DNA of 64,000 bases from NCBI GenBank assembly GCA_007922195.1, contig ML681992.1:38487350-38551349 (forward strand), read 5' to 3'. Positions 45,070 through 57,143 of the stretch are shown piece after piece. Under the pieces are notes generated by a model. The model did not search any database, was not told the origin of the DNA, and saw nothing but the letters and a program-made list of their open reading frames with translations. Origin of the DNA: Podocnemis expansa. Its lineage: Eukaryota > Chordata > Testudines > Podocnemididae. Position numbers and translations under genes: made by a program. Numbering within the stretch: position 1 is the stretch's first letter; every line of letters begins with the position of its first letter.

Positions 45070-47110
45070 TTAAGCTGGTCACTTGAAGATTAGATGGTAC
45101 TTGGCTATTTTGTCTTCGTCAGTTTCGTTGTCTCGATCTGGATCTGAGGCTGTCAAATCTTCTGTTTGGTTGACTCTGAGCATATCTCTTGCTGGTCGCG
45201 TAATATTTATTACATCTCCTTCATGTCATAGGAGTGTATATTCCTAAGGTTCTGAGGACTGTTCTGCAGTCCTTTAGGGTATGCATGACCCCATTTGTCT
45301 TCTCCCTGAACAGGTTGTTTTTATCAAAGGGCAGGAGCCATGATGACCTTAGCATAACTACAACTGTGCCTGGGGTTCTTGCTGCTACTTCTGCAGCATC
45401 CAAAGAAGCTTGAAGAGCTGTTTTAACTGTGAGGTGTCCTTCCTTTATTAAAGAGGTAAGCTGTTCTCTCTTGTCCTTGGGAATAAAGTTAGCAAATTCT
45501 GATGTAATTATCATGGCCATACTTGGATAAGACTGCTGTATAATTGGCTACTATCAGCTGTAGGGTAGCTGAGGTACAAAACGTGTTGCCTAGAAGGTCA
45601 AGCTTTTTATCTTCCATGTCTAAAGGGTTAGATCTGTTATGGTTCTGTCTGGTTCTTTGATTTGCTGCTTCAATGAGTAGTGAATTAAGTTGTGGATGGG
45701 AGAACAGGAATTCATTACCCTTTGGGGTGACAAAATATTATTTTCTCAGCCTTTTTGTTGGTTGGGTTGGAAGATGCTGGAGTCTGCCTGTGGAGTTTGC
45801 TGGCTTCCATATACCATCATCTATCAGTATGGCAATTTTGGTGGATGCTGTTTATTGTAAGACTCTGTAGAGCTTATGTTGTATTGCGGAGTTGTCCTGT
45901 GTAGGGATCTCCATGCTGTCAGCTACTCTTTTGAATAAGTCTTGAAACTGCCTTGAATCATCGGATTTGGATTGTTGAGTCGGGCTCTTTTGGGGTTCAG
46001 TCTGGTTGAGAGTTGTGATCATTGTTTGTTCCTGGGCAGTGTACTAAGATGCTGTTGCTGTTGAGGTAAGGTTGCTTGCTGAATAGGGACTATAGTCTGT
46101 GAAGTAGATAGTCTCACAGGAAACATAGCGTACTGGGGCCAGTTACCCCAGCCGATCCATGGCATGTTGAAGGGGGTATTCATGAGCCATGGGAGTATTT
46201 GCCATGTGTACTCTGTGTTTGGGTTTTGAGGTACTGTCTGTGTGGATTGCTGGTTTGGTATTGGGTCAGGGACAGAAGGTGTAATGTCCTCTGACAGACT
46301 ACTGCCAGGTGAAGAGAAGGAAAATGGAAAGAATTGCTCTGCTGGAGTCAGTTCCATAGAGTGGTGATATGGGTGAAGAAGTTGTCATGAAATCTTCTTT
46401 TAATTTGCAATGGTTCAATTTCCGTTTATGTTTTTTGTGAACTGGGTTGGGCAGGAAAATTCCCTAAGAGCATTGCTGCAGCTGTAGTGGGTGCTGAGTC
46501 CGCGCCGGGATTTCAGTCTGAGCCTGTATCCATGCAGTGGTCTGTGTTAATGGCACCAGAGCCAGGGAGAAAAAGGAGGTGCTGGCAGCTGAAGGGGGCA
46601 CGGCATAGGTGTTGGGATTGGCGCCAGTGTTGCCATTGACAGAGTGGAGCCAGCTGTCGGCATGTTAATTGGAGCTCCTTTGCAGTCCGTGGCTTTGTCC
46701 TTGAGCCCATGCTCTTTTCTTGAGCTTTTTGGGTGATCTCCCATTTCCAGGATGCTAGTACCCAAGGTTCTTCTATTCTCTAGGTACTGGGTCCTCTTTC
46801 ATTGCCTCTGACTTCCTTAGTGGGCAATGGGGACGGCTCAGAGGAATGTCTTTTCTGAACTTCACTTTGGCTCTGAGGGGAATGACCGGGATCAGATGCT
46901 GGTTGGAGTGAGCCCTCCATTAAGAGGATTTTAAGCTTCCTCTCTGTATCCTTTCTAGTTCTGGATGTGAAGGTCCTGCAATGCTGGCATTTGTGCATTA
47001 GGTGGCCTTCGCCAAGGCACCTAATACACTCTTGATGGCCATCAGATGCAGGCATCGCCTCCCTGCATGAAGTGCAGCATTTGAATCCCGAAGGACTCAG
47101 CATGATTAAT
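45070..47110 (-). pseudogene. DIRS copy C gag-like ORF, frameshifted
   Basis: It has the best zinc module of the window at 47094-46970: FKCCTSCREAMPASDGHQEC followed by IRCLGEGHLMHKCQHC. This gives C-x2-C-x9-H-x2-C-x2-C-x4-H-x4-C-x2-C, enough ligands for two zinc ions. KDTERKLKILLMEGSLQPAS follows. A Pro/Gln-rich middle piece is open at 46357-46019 and a C-terminal piece at 45520-45221 (FIPKDKREQLTSLIKEGHLT, VMHTLKDCRTVLRTLGIYTP). Frameshifts separate the pieces. Confidence 0.78.
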
Positions 47111-47439
47111 ACTCCCCGCCTCCACCCCTGAGGATTTGGCTGTAGGATCGAAGGTTGAACGTTGGATGTGAAGAGAACTGACAGGTAAGTTTGTGGGTAC
47201 AGCATCGGAGCTGCCACAATCTCTGTCCTCAGTTGGAGATGGCAGGAAAGGAACTGAGGGACTGTGGGAGAGGCAAGCATGTCACCACTGGTGTGAAAGT
47301 GGCAGTGCTCCCTGCTGTGTGTATGCCTCTCCCACTATGGGTACTGCTTTGAAATCGCCGATCCTAGATGCAGGGTGTGAGCACACACCTGAAGTGGAGC
47401 ATGTCGGGGACTCTGCTTGAAGAAGTAGTGAAGGTTACA

Positions 47440-50390
47440 CCAGCAGTCTAGGATCGTGAAAGAAAAGGAGTGAGAGGGGTGATACAACCTTTTCTATGCC
47501 AACCCAAGATGGGGGGGAGGGGCAAATCTAGTGATTCTTGTAGAGGCCTGAAGTTTGGTCTGGCATGCTTTGTGACATAGATGCATGCTGCCGTATGCCT
47601 CAGCAGTGTGCAGCAACTCTGAGGCATGCTATGAATACAACATTTCAATTCCTCTACGATGCCCTGGACCAGAAAATGAAATTTCAGCACAGCCCCAATT
47701 AAATCTTCTGGACTGATGTGAGCATTGACTTCTGCTTGCTGATCAAAGGGCCAAACCTGTTGAAGGTAGCCTTTAACAAGCTCAGGTTCACCTCCACATG
47801 CTCCCTGATACGCTACTTGACAAACTACTCATCGACATATCAGAACTCTTCTCTTCCTCAACAATGCCATGACCACCACAATGCATTTGGGAAATACCCA
47901 CAATGCATTTGGTAAATGCCATGGACAGTCCATAGGAAAGGACCAAGAACTAGTAGTGGTAATTTCATCAACTGATTGATGAAAAGTGGAGAAACCTCCT
48001 GTCAGCTGAGAAGATAGCCATATGGAAGTATGAGTCCTGTAGATCAAGGGTGGCATACCAATTGCTTGGATCCAGAGATGGGACGATGGAAGCCAGAGAG
48101 ACCACGTGGAACCTCAGCTTCTTCATGAATCTGTTAACATTTCACAACTCGAGGACTGGACAAAGACCTCCCATGGCTTTTGGGATAGATATAATGGGAG
48201 CAGAATCCCTTTCCCCGAGGAACCTCTTTCATTGCTCCTACTTTCAGAAGAGCTTGCACCTCTTGGTGCAAAAGATGCTTGTGAAAGGGTTCCTTGAAAA
48301 GGAACAGGAAGGGTGGAGGATGCAAAGGTGAGTGAAATGAAAATTGGCGTGAATATCCCAGTCTCATCATGCATGGGATTTCACACAGTAAAAGTGGGAT
48401 AGCCTACCTGAAAATAAAGGAAAGGGTGGATCCTGTACATTGATTAGTCTGCCATCATTGGGTGCACCCTCAAAAGTTTTGCTTGAGCCTATAGGGATAC
48501 CTCATTCAACCTGTACCCTAACTAGAGAATTGTGGGAGCCCCCTTCCATTATTCCTACTAGTTTGATGGTTCAAATTCTGCCTCAGCTGGTTCTGACAGA
48601 ATTGAGGCTCGTGCTGTGACTTGAAAGGCTTTCTTTGGGTCACCAAAGTATGCACTCCAAGGGACTTTAATACGGTTCTAGTGTCTTTCAAGCTATGTAG
48701 CTTGGAGTCTGTTTATGACAAAAATAGGGGCAGGGTCATGAATGGCACATCCTGGATGATTAGTTGAACCTCATGAGGGAGACTCTAGGCCTCAAACCTC
48801 TTTCTCATTGCTAAAACCAACAACATACTCCATGTTGCCATGCCTGCAGTTTCTAAGACTGCCTGGAGCAGAGTCTCTGAAACCAACTTACCCTTTTTCA
48901 CAAGATTTGTAGTCTGAGGGCACTGACTCTACAAATTTCTTCATGGATTGCCATGAACTGAAGGTGTATTGCTCTGCTATGTGAAATGATAGTCATCCAA
49001 TGGAGCTGATTTTTCTCCCAAAGAGCTTCAACTTCTTGGCACCTTTAGCCTTTGGCATAGGGCCTTCCTATCCCTGCCTCTCACATTCATTTGCAGCTGC
49101 CACCATGAGTGATCATGGAGAAGGGTTGTGTAATAAAGTTCCTGGTCTTTTGATTGCATGACGTATTTCCCTCCATTTTTTTCACTACAAGATTCAGAAA
49201 GGATAAGGTTTGCCATAAGGTTCTGTGGTCACCCAGATAGCTTTTATACATGGCAGAGCAACTCTGAAGGGACACCCTGCGGCCAAGATATCCACCACTA
49301 GATCTATTCTCTCCATAGCCTCCTCTACCTGGAGCACCATATTCTACAAAGTAACTCTTGACACATTTTGCTATCATCTGGTATTGGCATGGGTGCCACT
49401 GTCACCACAGCCTCATCTGGGAATGAAAAGAAAGATGCTCTGATAGATAGTATGATGTTGCCTGCCCTTTGGCACTGAAGGGTTGTGCAGAGCTACACCT
49501 TCATCCTAAGTGCAGGGTCACGGGGAAAATCTGGCATGGTGCGAGGGATTGGAGCCCTCCCTGACACCATGATGCATACTTCTAGGTGAATGAAATGGTT
49601 TTCTCTCTGATGAAATGAAGGAATGTGACCTGCTGGACTGTGACCCCAGTCACAGTAGAATGTCCATGGAGCTCAGAATAGCCATGGCAAAGGAGCCTAC
49701 CATTGAGGGGGGCATGGCATCACAAGGAGGTGAACCACCTCTACCTTCTGATGCCTACTACAAGGCTGGCTCCTCCTTGACAAAAAGGATTCTGCTTCAG
49801 AATCTGGGAACTGCTCACGTCATGGAGACCTTAGGATTGTGGGGCTTGATGGTTTCAGTGATCAATGCCATTGGGAGCAAGACCTGGCCATCATCACCAG
49901 CTTGCCCTGGAGGGCATGTAGATTTTCCCGATGCCAGCACTTGCTCCCAGTCACACTGAGATGGAGGTGGCAGGGCCATGTTCTCAGTCAGCTCCCTTGC
50001 TGCTTCAAATGCCTCAGGTGTGGAGGACAGCTGCACATTCTCCACCTGCCTCCCCCTAAACAGGGATTCCACGTGATCCAGACTCAGCGAACCCCTCTTT
50101 GGGACTGTACTCAACTCTGCTTTCCAGCTCAGGGCTCCAGAAGTCAGTGTAGGTTGCACTTTGCTCTCTTCCATGGGTGTCAAGGTCTTCGGCATTGGTG
50201 ACTGCCCTCAGTTTGTTGTCTTCTTCTGCAGCATTGGGGAGTGGGAGTGGTACCTTTGTCCTCCACGTGCCAGGTCCTTCAGTGCCAGGCAAGTGTGCCA
50301 GTGCCAAGGCACTAGAGTCAACCCTATGGGTACCATGAAAGGAAAGCTTTCTGGCAGACTGTGCATGCAGTGTATACACCCCTAATTGAG
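47440..50390 (-). pseudogene. old DIRS relic E, right part (connection, RT, gag)
   Basis: The minus strand keeps a connection-like VTKHARPNFRPLQ (47590-47550), then RT remnants LLHQEVQALLKVGAMKEVPR and GKGFCSHYIY (about 48270-48180). After these come gag C-terminal remnants (TLLHDHSWWQLQMN, 49120-49075) and a Ser/Pro-rich gag-like region (50195-49815). It is strongly diverged, with many stops. It continues 37945-39290 in order, so an old DIRS was split by later insertions. It does not reach the DYNC2H1 exon at 51390. Confidence 0.6.
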
Positions 50391-51389
50391 ACTGACATGA
50401 GGAATAAACATATGGATATTATTTATTTCTTTTAATTCTCAGCAGATACTTGTATATTAAAGGGATGTGCCTCACCCTTGAACCTGGATTAGACAGGCAG
50501 AAATTCTAATAGCTCATAGAAATGCATAAATAATATAAGATTTAGGATATAAATTGATACTTAAAAACATTTACAAAGACTGTGTAGCCAGACTTTATTT
50601 TAGTGCTTCTGCATGTGCGCGTGCGCGTCTTTTAAAAAACAAAAAATAAATAACCAACCAACCAGTCTGGAAGGAAGAAGGAAATGTAGTGTCCCACTGC
50701 TGGAACCTTTTCCTGATGTCTCTCCACTGAAAGAGCCTTTCACTACCACATGTAGTTAACAAAACATTGCAATTTGGATTATGCCTTCCTTTCAGTGAAG
50801 CATGTACTATACATAACATACATGCCACCACAAGCGAGACAAGGCCTAACAGTTTATCTAAAATGCTATCATAAAATTCTTTTTTCTCTCCTGCTACAGA
50901 AGCATGTCACGACTTTCAGCCCATTAACCTTCTCAGGTAACCTTATCATTATATCAAAACCAAACCTCTCATTCTCACCATCAAACTACATCTTCTTTCT
51001 TGTTTTCTACCACTCTCCCAGCTGGGATCTGCACTCTAACTCTGATTCCATCCAAGCTTTCTCTAATAAACACACTGTACTTTCTTTCATGGTTATACAA
51101 ATCCACATGTCCATCCTGATCCTGGAAGCCATACATCCGCCTTCTTCTTGAAACCTCTCTTTAAATTCCTTTTTCCACAGCCTCTTCACTGATGACCTAT
51201 ATTTACAACTAAATAAAATTAAAGGTAATATCCAAAATAAGAAAAAAATAAAAGTATACAGAAATGCAAATAGATAATCATAAAAATACTGCACCAGCCC
51301 ACTCTGCAAATGTATGAATCCTACTGTAATTCACATTTATTTTCTGTATTAAGATCAGGTAACCCCCTCCCCCCCCCCCAAGTACTTAC
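50391..51389. other. intronic stretch before exon 51390, with a G/C homopolymer
   Basis: It contains an alternating gtgcgcgtgcgcg tract at 50616-50628, a pyrimidine-rich stretch at 50880-51190, and a C run at about 51363-51379 next to the exon donor. Small frames have no known motif. Confidence 0.4.
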
Positions 51390-51455
51390 ATTATCTTGGA
51401 AAAGTTCAGGATGCATTCCTCTTACAAAATGCAAAGCAAACATCAGTTGATCAGC
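51390..51455 (-). CDS. DYNC2H1: DYNC2H1 exon (ADQLMFALHFVRGMHPELF), first exon in window
   Basis: This 66-nt, phase 0-0 exon encodes 22 residues, ADQLMFALHFVRGMHPELFQ and two more. The acceptor ends tatttcag and the donor is AAT|GTAAGT. The segment precedes AAA6 in dynein-2 heavy chain. Downstream of the donor, on the minus strand, there is a long G run (about 51367-51379), a possible intronic splicing element. No earlier exon was found between here and position 64000. Confidence 0.93.
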
Positions 51456-52500
51456 CTGAAATAAGAGAAGATAGATAAATGCATTTGTCAGATGTCATCT
51501 TCTGTATACTAATTCTACACTATGGAATTACACTCATTACAGCTGCAAAATTTTTAGTTTTAAATAATTGGTGACATAGATCATCACTCAGAGACACTAT
51601 GTATTGCCCCCAAGGTAGTTAACTAGAGATGAACTCAAACAGCAACTGCAGATCTGAATACTCCCAAATTTTTCAGGAAGAAAGGGATGGAGTTTTAATC
51701 TATCTTTATGACTGTAATTGCCAATCCAAACACCAAAACTGGAGAAATGCCGGAAGCACAACATTTTTGAAAATCAAGAATCTTTAATTTTCTAAATAAG
51801 AATTTGGAAGCTTACATTTATGTCCCCTTTCTGAGAAATTTTGGTCCTGGAAACTGGAGGACACTTTTTACCAGATTACAGTAATTTCCAGATAAGGTTA
51901 AACTTCAAACTGAATAATGGTTTTTGGGTTGTTGTTATTTTTTTCACTTGAGCAAGCGCAAGAAATCTGTTCCCTCACTTCCTGTTTGCACCTGTGAAGG
52001 AGGTAGCCATAACTGAACTGTAAAATTGAACTTTACAACCCAACAGAGCCTAATCAGGTCAAAGCCATGAACTACATACAACACCAGCAGATACAAAGCA
52101 GCATGGGATGGTGTAATGATAAACATGCTGTGCACATGCACCTCATGCTATGCATCAATACAAGACACTGAGCTCCTGGAAACATCACATCTGTTCATGT
52201 GTTCCACAGAAAGAATGTATTCAGGGCATAATGCCTTATTATTAGGCCATATCTTTCTTAAATTCATTTTTAAGTCTCTCCTGAATCAGATTTTCTACAT
52301 TCTATTTGTATCAATAGGATGACAGGCCAACCAACCTATTATGAGAAAGCACTATAAATCTCTGATGGGGCACATCTTTCAACAGAGTTACAGACATGGA
52401 ATGAACTCCAGCAGAATACATTATCACTTTGTGAGGGCAGTGTGCCTGCTTCCTCATTATGGGGCCCAATGCAACCTAGAACTCACTTAGACAGTCCTTG
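51456..52500. other. intronic stretch, nothing assigned
   Basis: Intron sequence upstream of the DYNC2H1 exon at 51390-51455. No earlier exon or repeat family is recognised. Confidence 0.35.
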
Positions 52501-53555
52501 TGCTGAAATCAGTTGGCCCTTCAGGCTATTTATAGAAATAGTCTACTAGAGGTCATCACAGGATGTCACTTCTGTGTACCCTGGGTTATATTCTTTATGA
52601 TTTTTCTGTTCACTTATGTACCGGGATTGTATGTTTTTATGCCAATTATGCCATAAAAAGTTTCTTTGTGTATGTTCATAACCTGCAGCCCCATGCATGA
52701 GTACAGATGTGTAACATGGCTCAGGGGAGTGGGACACAGACAGAGCTCTCTCCCAGCAGCAAGCAAACAAGTACCTGGAGGAGGCAACAGAGATTGAGTT
52801 CCAAGGCTCAGACCAGACAAAAAAAATCACCTCTGCCCAGAAAGGGAGGGGTCAGGGGAGTTCTGGAACAAGAGTGACACTTGGAGGGATTTGAGGCTTT
52901 TTGCAGGGGAATCTCCATTTTAAAACAACTTCAAGCAAGATCTAGGCCCTGCCAGTCTCAGCCAGAGACTGGCTGTACAGACATTTCACAACCAAACACC
53001 TTGAGCAAAAACTTGGACTATGAGGTCAATTTAAGTAGAGATATTAGGTTCATATGCATGTTTTACCTTTTATTCCCTTATGGACACTCCTGATTCATTT
53101 ATATTGTGATTCTACCATGATTGGCCATATTTTCATTGAGAATTTATAATCTGATCAGTAAATTAGTAATTGTTCTAGCTAAATCTGTGCGATTTTTAGA
53201 GGGTATGAGTGAAGAAGGCAGGGACATGATCAATTTCTTTGTTGAATTGGCGGACTTGAGTGTATGGTAAGTGGGAGTGGGTCCCAATTCCTGTAGAACA
53301 GTGGCTCCCACAGTGATATCTGGGGCTGGGGGTGCTTGCTTGGAGACCTTCCCTCGAGTAGGCAGGGGGCATACAGCCACTGCTTGGGACCAAATGCAGC
53401 CAAGAAGCTGGAGTAAACTGACTCAGGAGTGAGTGGTCACCTGGCAAAGTGGGGAGAATCAGGGTTCATGAATGCAAATCAGGGGGGAACAGTAGCACAC
53501 TGGACCTGATCTGGGGAGCGTCCTATCACAGAGGCACAGAATGGGTTGGTCCGGA
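52500..53555 (+). repeat. LTR-type interspersed repeat, copy 1
   Basis: This block matches 61540-63010 along its length. Shared phrases are the ccagacaaaaaaaatcacctc type at 52812-52832 against 61846-61873, ggtcacctggcaaag at 53431-53445 against 62926-62940, and the tctgtgcgatttttagag type at 53184-53200 against 62649-62665. No gag, RT or integrase is visible. It is probably an LTR or leader of one unclassified retroelement. Confidence 0.5.
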
Positions 53556-53559
53556 TCAG

Positions 53560-54345
53560 AAAGAAGAAAGGAATTTGGAAAGATGCTCGAGTGGTGAGAT
53601 AGAAGTTCTTGTGATACCGAAACAATTAAAGGGGCATGCTCCCTTTCATAGGCACTGTAAGATACCAGTACCTGGGTATGAACGGTAGTCCTGTGAGTCA
53701 TGTTGTGCCACAAGGGATCAGAAGGTGCCACCACAGTACCTGCTCTTGTGGTAGACACCCTGAATCAGCACTAATTCCTCAGTAACAGTACCTCAGTACA
53801 GGACCTAGTAGGAACCTTTACTGCATTATTACAGAGATGAGAAGTCTCCCAAAAGTGAATCTAATATGACAGCCTGCCCCTCTTCTTCATTTCCCTACTA
53901 GAGGAGGTATGTTTCCTCTCTTCTGAAGTCTTATTCTCTGGGGAAGAAGCAGCAACAGTGACCAAGAGTGTCTGTGCCAAAAAGGCTGACATAGAAGTGA
54001 AGGAGGCAAATGGACACTTAGGAGCTAGGACACACTCCATTAGTATGAGCTTAAATCTATTCTCCAAGTCTTTCTTGGATCTGACTTCAAAACCTGGACA
54101 GGTCTTGCATTTGGCATTGGAAAAGGACTTGCAGCAAGTCTCACTGGTCAAAAACCCTGGGATCTTGAGCTTAACAGTTATGCTCCAACATAAACTTGGA
54201 GAAGGAGAGGGCAAAGAGCTTCTCCCTCTCCTCAACCAACAAAAACTAAAATTAAATAAAGGCATTCTGGAAATAAGTAACTCAAAGAAAAAAACACCCT
54301 GTGAAAACAAATAAATAAAACAGTAATTCACCAGATAAAGCAGGA
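53560..54345 (-). pseudogene. DIRS gag relic F
   Basis: The minus strand at 54300-53861 reads GFLTSETCCKSFSNAKCKTC and then SKKDLENRFKLILMECVLAP. Relative to copy C (GFKCCTSC... and KDTERKLKILLMEGSLQP) this is the same gag region, strongly diverged. It has no RT or YR. It is separated from relic E by the DYNC2H1 exon at 51390, so it is a separate insertion. Confidence 0.55.
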
Positions 54346-55562
54346 TGCTAAATACAGTAGGCAATAAAACTCTCTACCCTATCTCAAGCTGCAGGCTGCT
54401 GAGAAGCAATAAAGCAGTGGTTGGCTCACACCTCCTTAAATACTCCCATTTAGAGCACAAAGCAACTTTCTGCACAGGCAAAGGAGCACCAATACTAGTT
54501 GCAGTCTCCAGTTGCAGAGGCACACGAAGCCTACACTGGGATATTCATCTGGGCATATATCTGAAAAATAACAGAGGTTGTAATCCCTTATCAGTCCCTC
54601 CTGTAAGAAATTGAAAATCTCCAGAATTTAGGCCTTTCAAGCTGAGAGCCTTCTTGAACTAAAACATGCCATGAATATGCACCACAAATGCAATGCCATT
54701 TTTGCAAGAGAAAAATATAGTCTTAGCTACTTTCTTTAAAATATGGAGCCCCTTCAGCAAATGTCTTATAAATTAAACTGAAAAAATTGTAGCATATGGG
54801 TTAACGTATATATCTAGCTCTTACTGAAGAAAGTCTGTGCAAATGGGGAGAAAAAGCGGATCTAATGGGACAATTTTGGAAGATCTGTTAGCCACAACTT
54901 CCACAGCTTCTTTGGTATAACACAGGGATTTTACATATGGACACCGTGCTGAATACCATCACATAAATGGGCTCCAGGGAAATGCATAATACAGATGAAA
55001 ACACCACAGAAACTCAAGCATGATATGAATAAGAAGAGGTGACTGCCTGGGGTGCTAGGTTTGCAAAGCATTGGGTTCAGGGTGCTCTTTTTGTTGTTAG
55101 TGACAAAAGGGAAAATAGAATGTTTGAGGTAAAATATCTTAGATATTCCACATGTGGATTCATTTTTGTCTAATTTCCTAGAATATTCTGGACCTTCATA
55201 GAATTTCATGGAAGCTTCCAGGCTTCCTGAGAACTACATTTTGTTCAAACCACCTAGAATGTTGTCAGGTCTGCCACCATGGGTATCTAAGAGGTGGTGC
55301 CAGTGATTCAGTGAGATACAAGAACAACCTAAAGTGAAGTGAGAGCACCGCTAGAATAGAGTGAACATTGTTTTATTTTATAATTATGAAAAAGTGTGCT
55401 TGTGTTTTAAGATTTTGAGAGAGTAAATAGAAACTTAAGAAGGACATATTTAATGAGACACCACAGATATCTATCAAACCCCCATCAATACAAAGTAAAT
55501 ACTCGTTTCTTTTGACATGCTTAATATATAATGTTTGATAACTTCCTAAGACAGTGAAAGAA
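54346..55562. other. intronic stretch, nothing assigned
   Basis: No coding or repeat family recognised between relic F and DIRS copy D. Confidence 0.35.
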
Positions 55563-55952
55563 GGGCTACCCACATTGTGCGGTAACTGGAGTTCTTCGAG
55601 ATGTGTGCCCCCATCGGTGTTCCATCTTAGGTGTTGGAGTGGCCACAGGACACGGATCGGAGGCTGAAAAGTAGTGCTTGTCTCGGCCACGCGAGCAGCC
55701 GAAACCAGTTCATGCCAGTTCTTGGTGCCATTTTGGTGGCTATGCAGCCGAGTCCCCCTTCAGTTCCCTCCAACCTGTGGAGCAGGAGCAGGCTCCAAAG
55801 TGGAGAGGGGAGCAGGGCGGGTGATGGAGCACCCACAGGGAAACACACCTCAAAGAACTCCAGTAACCACACAAGGTGGGTAACCCTTCTTTCTCCTTCA
55901 AGTAGTGTCCCCGTGGGTGCTCCATCTTAGGTGACTCCAAAGCAGTACCCCT

Positions 55953-57125
55953 TCAGGGATGGTGGGCTTTGGAGCTGCGATCGCTAACTGAGATAAGTAC
56001 CAATAAGCCTACAGTGGCATCAGAGCGAGATGTCTGCTCAAGGGCATAACGTTTGGTAAAAGTGTGAACAGAGGACCAGGTGGCAGCCTTGCATATGTCA
56101 GTGATGGGCACGTTGTGGAGAAAGGTGGTGGTCGTGGATACCACTCTGGTGGAGTGTGACCGGACGTGGTCTGGTAGAGAGACGTTCAAAGCCTCATAGC
56201 GTGATAGCATACAGCTACATATCCATTTGGACAAACGTTGTTTGGATATGGGCTGCCCATGATTCGTGTTTGCTATAGTAATGAAGAGTTTGTTTGTGGA
56301 TCTGATGTCACTTGTACATTGCAGGTAAAAGGCTAAGGCCCTGCAGAAGTCTAACTTGTGAAGAGTGGCCTCGAGAGGAGTGGAATGGGGCTTCAGCATG
56401 AAAACGGGTAAGTGAATGATTTGGTTGAGGTGAAATGAGGATGAAACTTTTGGAAGGAACCTCAGACGTGGTCTGAGAGAGACCTTGTTCTTGTGAAAGG
56501 TTGTGTAGAGTGGTGTTGCCATGAGCACTGACAGTTCACTGACTCTGTGGGCAGAAGTAATGACCACGAGGAAGGCCACTTTCATTGATAAGTGTAGCAA
56601 AGAGCAGGTTGCTAGAGGCTCGAAAGCAGGCCTGGTGAGGCTTTTAAGTACTAGGTTCAAGTCCCAGGCTGTAGGTGGAACATGGACTTCTGGCTACAGG
56701 TTTTGGATTCCCTTAAGAAACCTCTTCACAACTGGACTGGCGAAGAGACAGTTGTGACCTGAGGGCCACAAGAGAGAGGATATTGCCGCATGGTGGACTT
56801 TCAATGCGCTCAGGAAAACATTTTGGTTTTTGAGATACAGAAGGTAATCGAGAACCATGGGTATGGTTAGTGTCTGGTGTGAGTTGCGAAGCTGGAATCT
56901 GCAGCATTTTTGACGATAGTTTCTCCTGGTGGATGCCTTCCAGCTGTTGAATAGAATAAACTGAGTGGAGTCCGTGCACATTAACTCTTCCCTGATGAAC
57001 CAACACGGAACCAGGCTGTTAGAAGGAGTCTCCTCAAGGTCTGGATAAAGGAGGCAACCCTGGCACTGAAAGAGTAGGTTGGGGATTACTGGAAGAGTGA
57101 TTGGAGTTCTGATGGGTAATTGCAT
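55953..57125 (-). pseudogene. DIRS copy D tyrosine recombinase, nearly intact in two frames
   Basis: The N-terminal, core-binding part is at 57125-56694 (LFNSWKASTRRNYRQKC, LSALKVHHAAIS). The catalytic domain is a 235-codon frame at 56660-55953, with VVITSAHRVSELSVLMA (arginine), HVRSHSTRVVSTTTTFLHNV (histidine and arginine) and SSVHTFTKRYALE (tyrosine). All four catalytic classes lie in one frame. The only break is between the two parts, near 56690. Tyrosine recombinases of this kind integrate DIRS DNA. Confidence 0.85.
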
Positions 57126-57143
57126 TAGGACAGAGAACTGTGG

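Larger units (their letters stand above)
40481..47437 (-). mobile_element. DIRS-type retrotransposon, copy C, full length, split by a MITE
   Basis: This 6.96-kb copy has both termini: left 40481-40560 (ggctactcaccattgtgcag) and right 47388-47437 (cacacctgaagtggagcatg). The internal complementary region is at 40755-40870. Subtracting the MITE at 41252-42472 leaves about 5.7 kb, close to copy A. Gene order is the same, host-sense. It sits inside the older relic E and next to an LTR-like element. Confidence 0.88.

Noticed and set aside
50391..53560. DIRS relics E and F as one element
   Set aside because: The DYNC2H1 exon at 51390-51455 lies between them, so they must be separate insertions.
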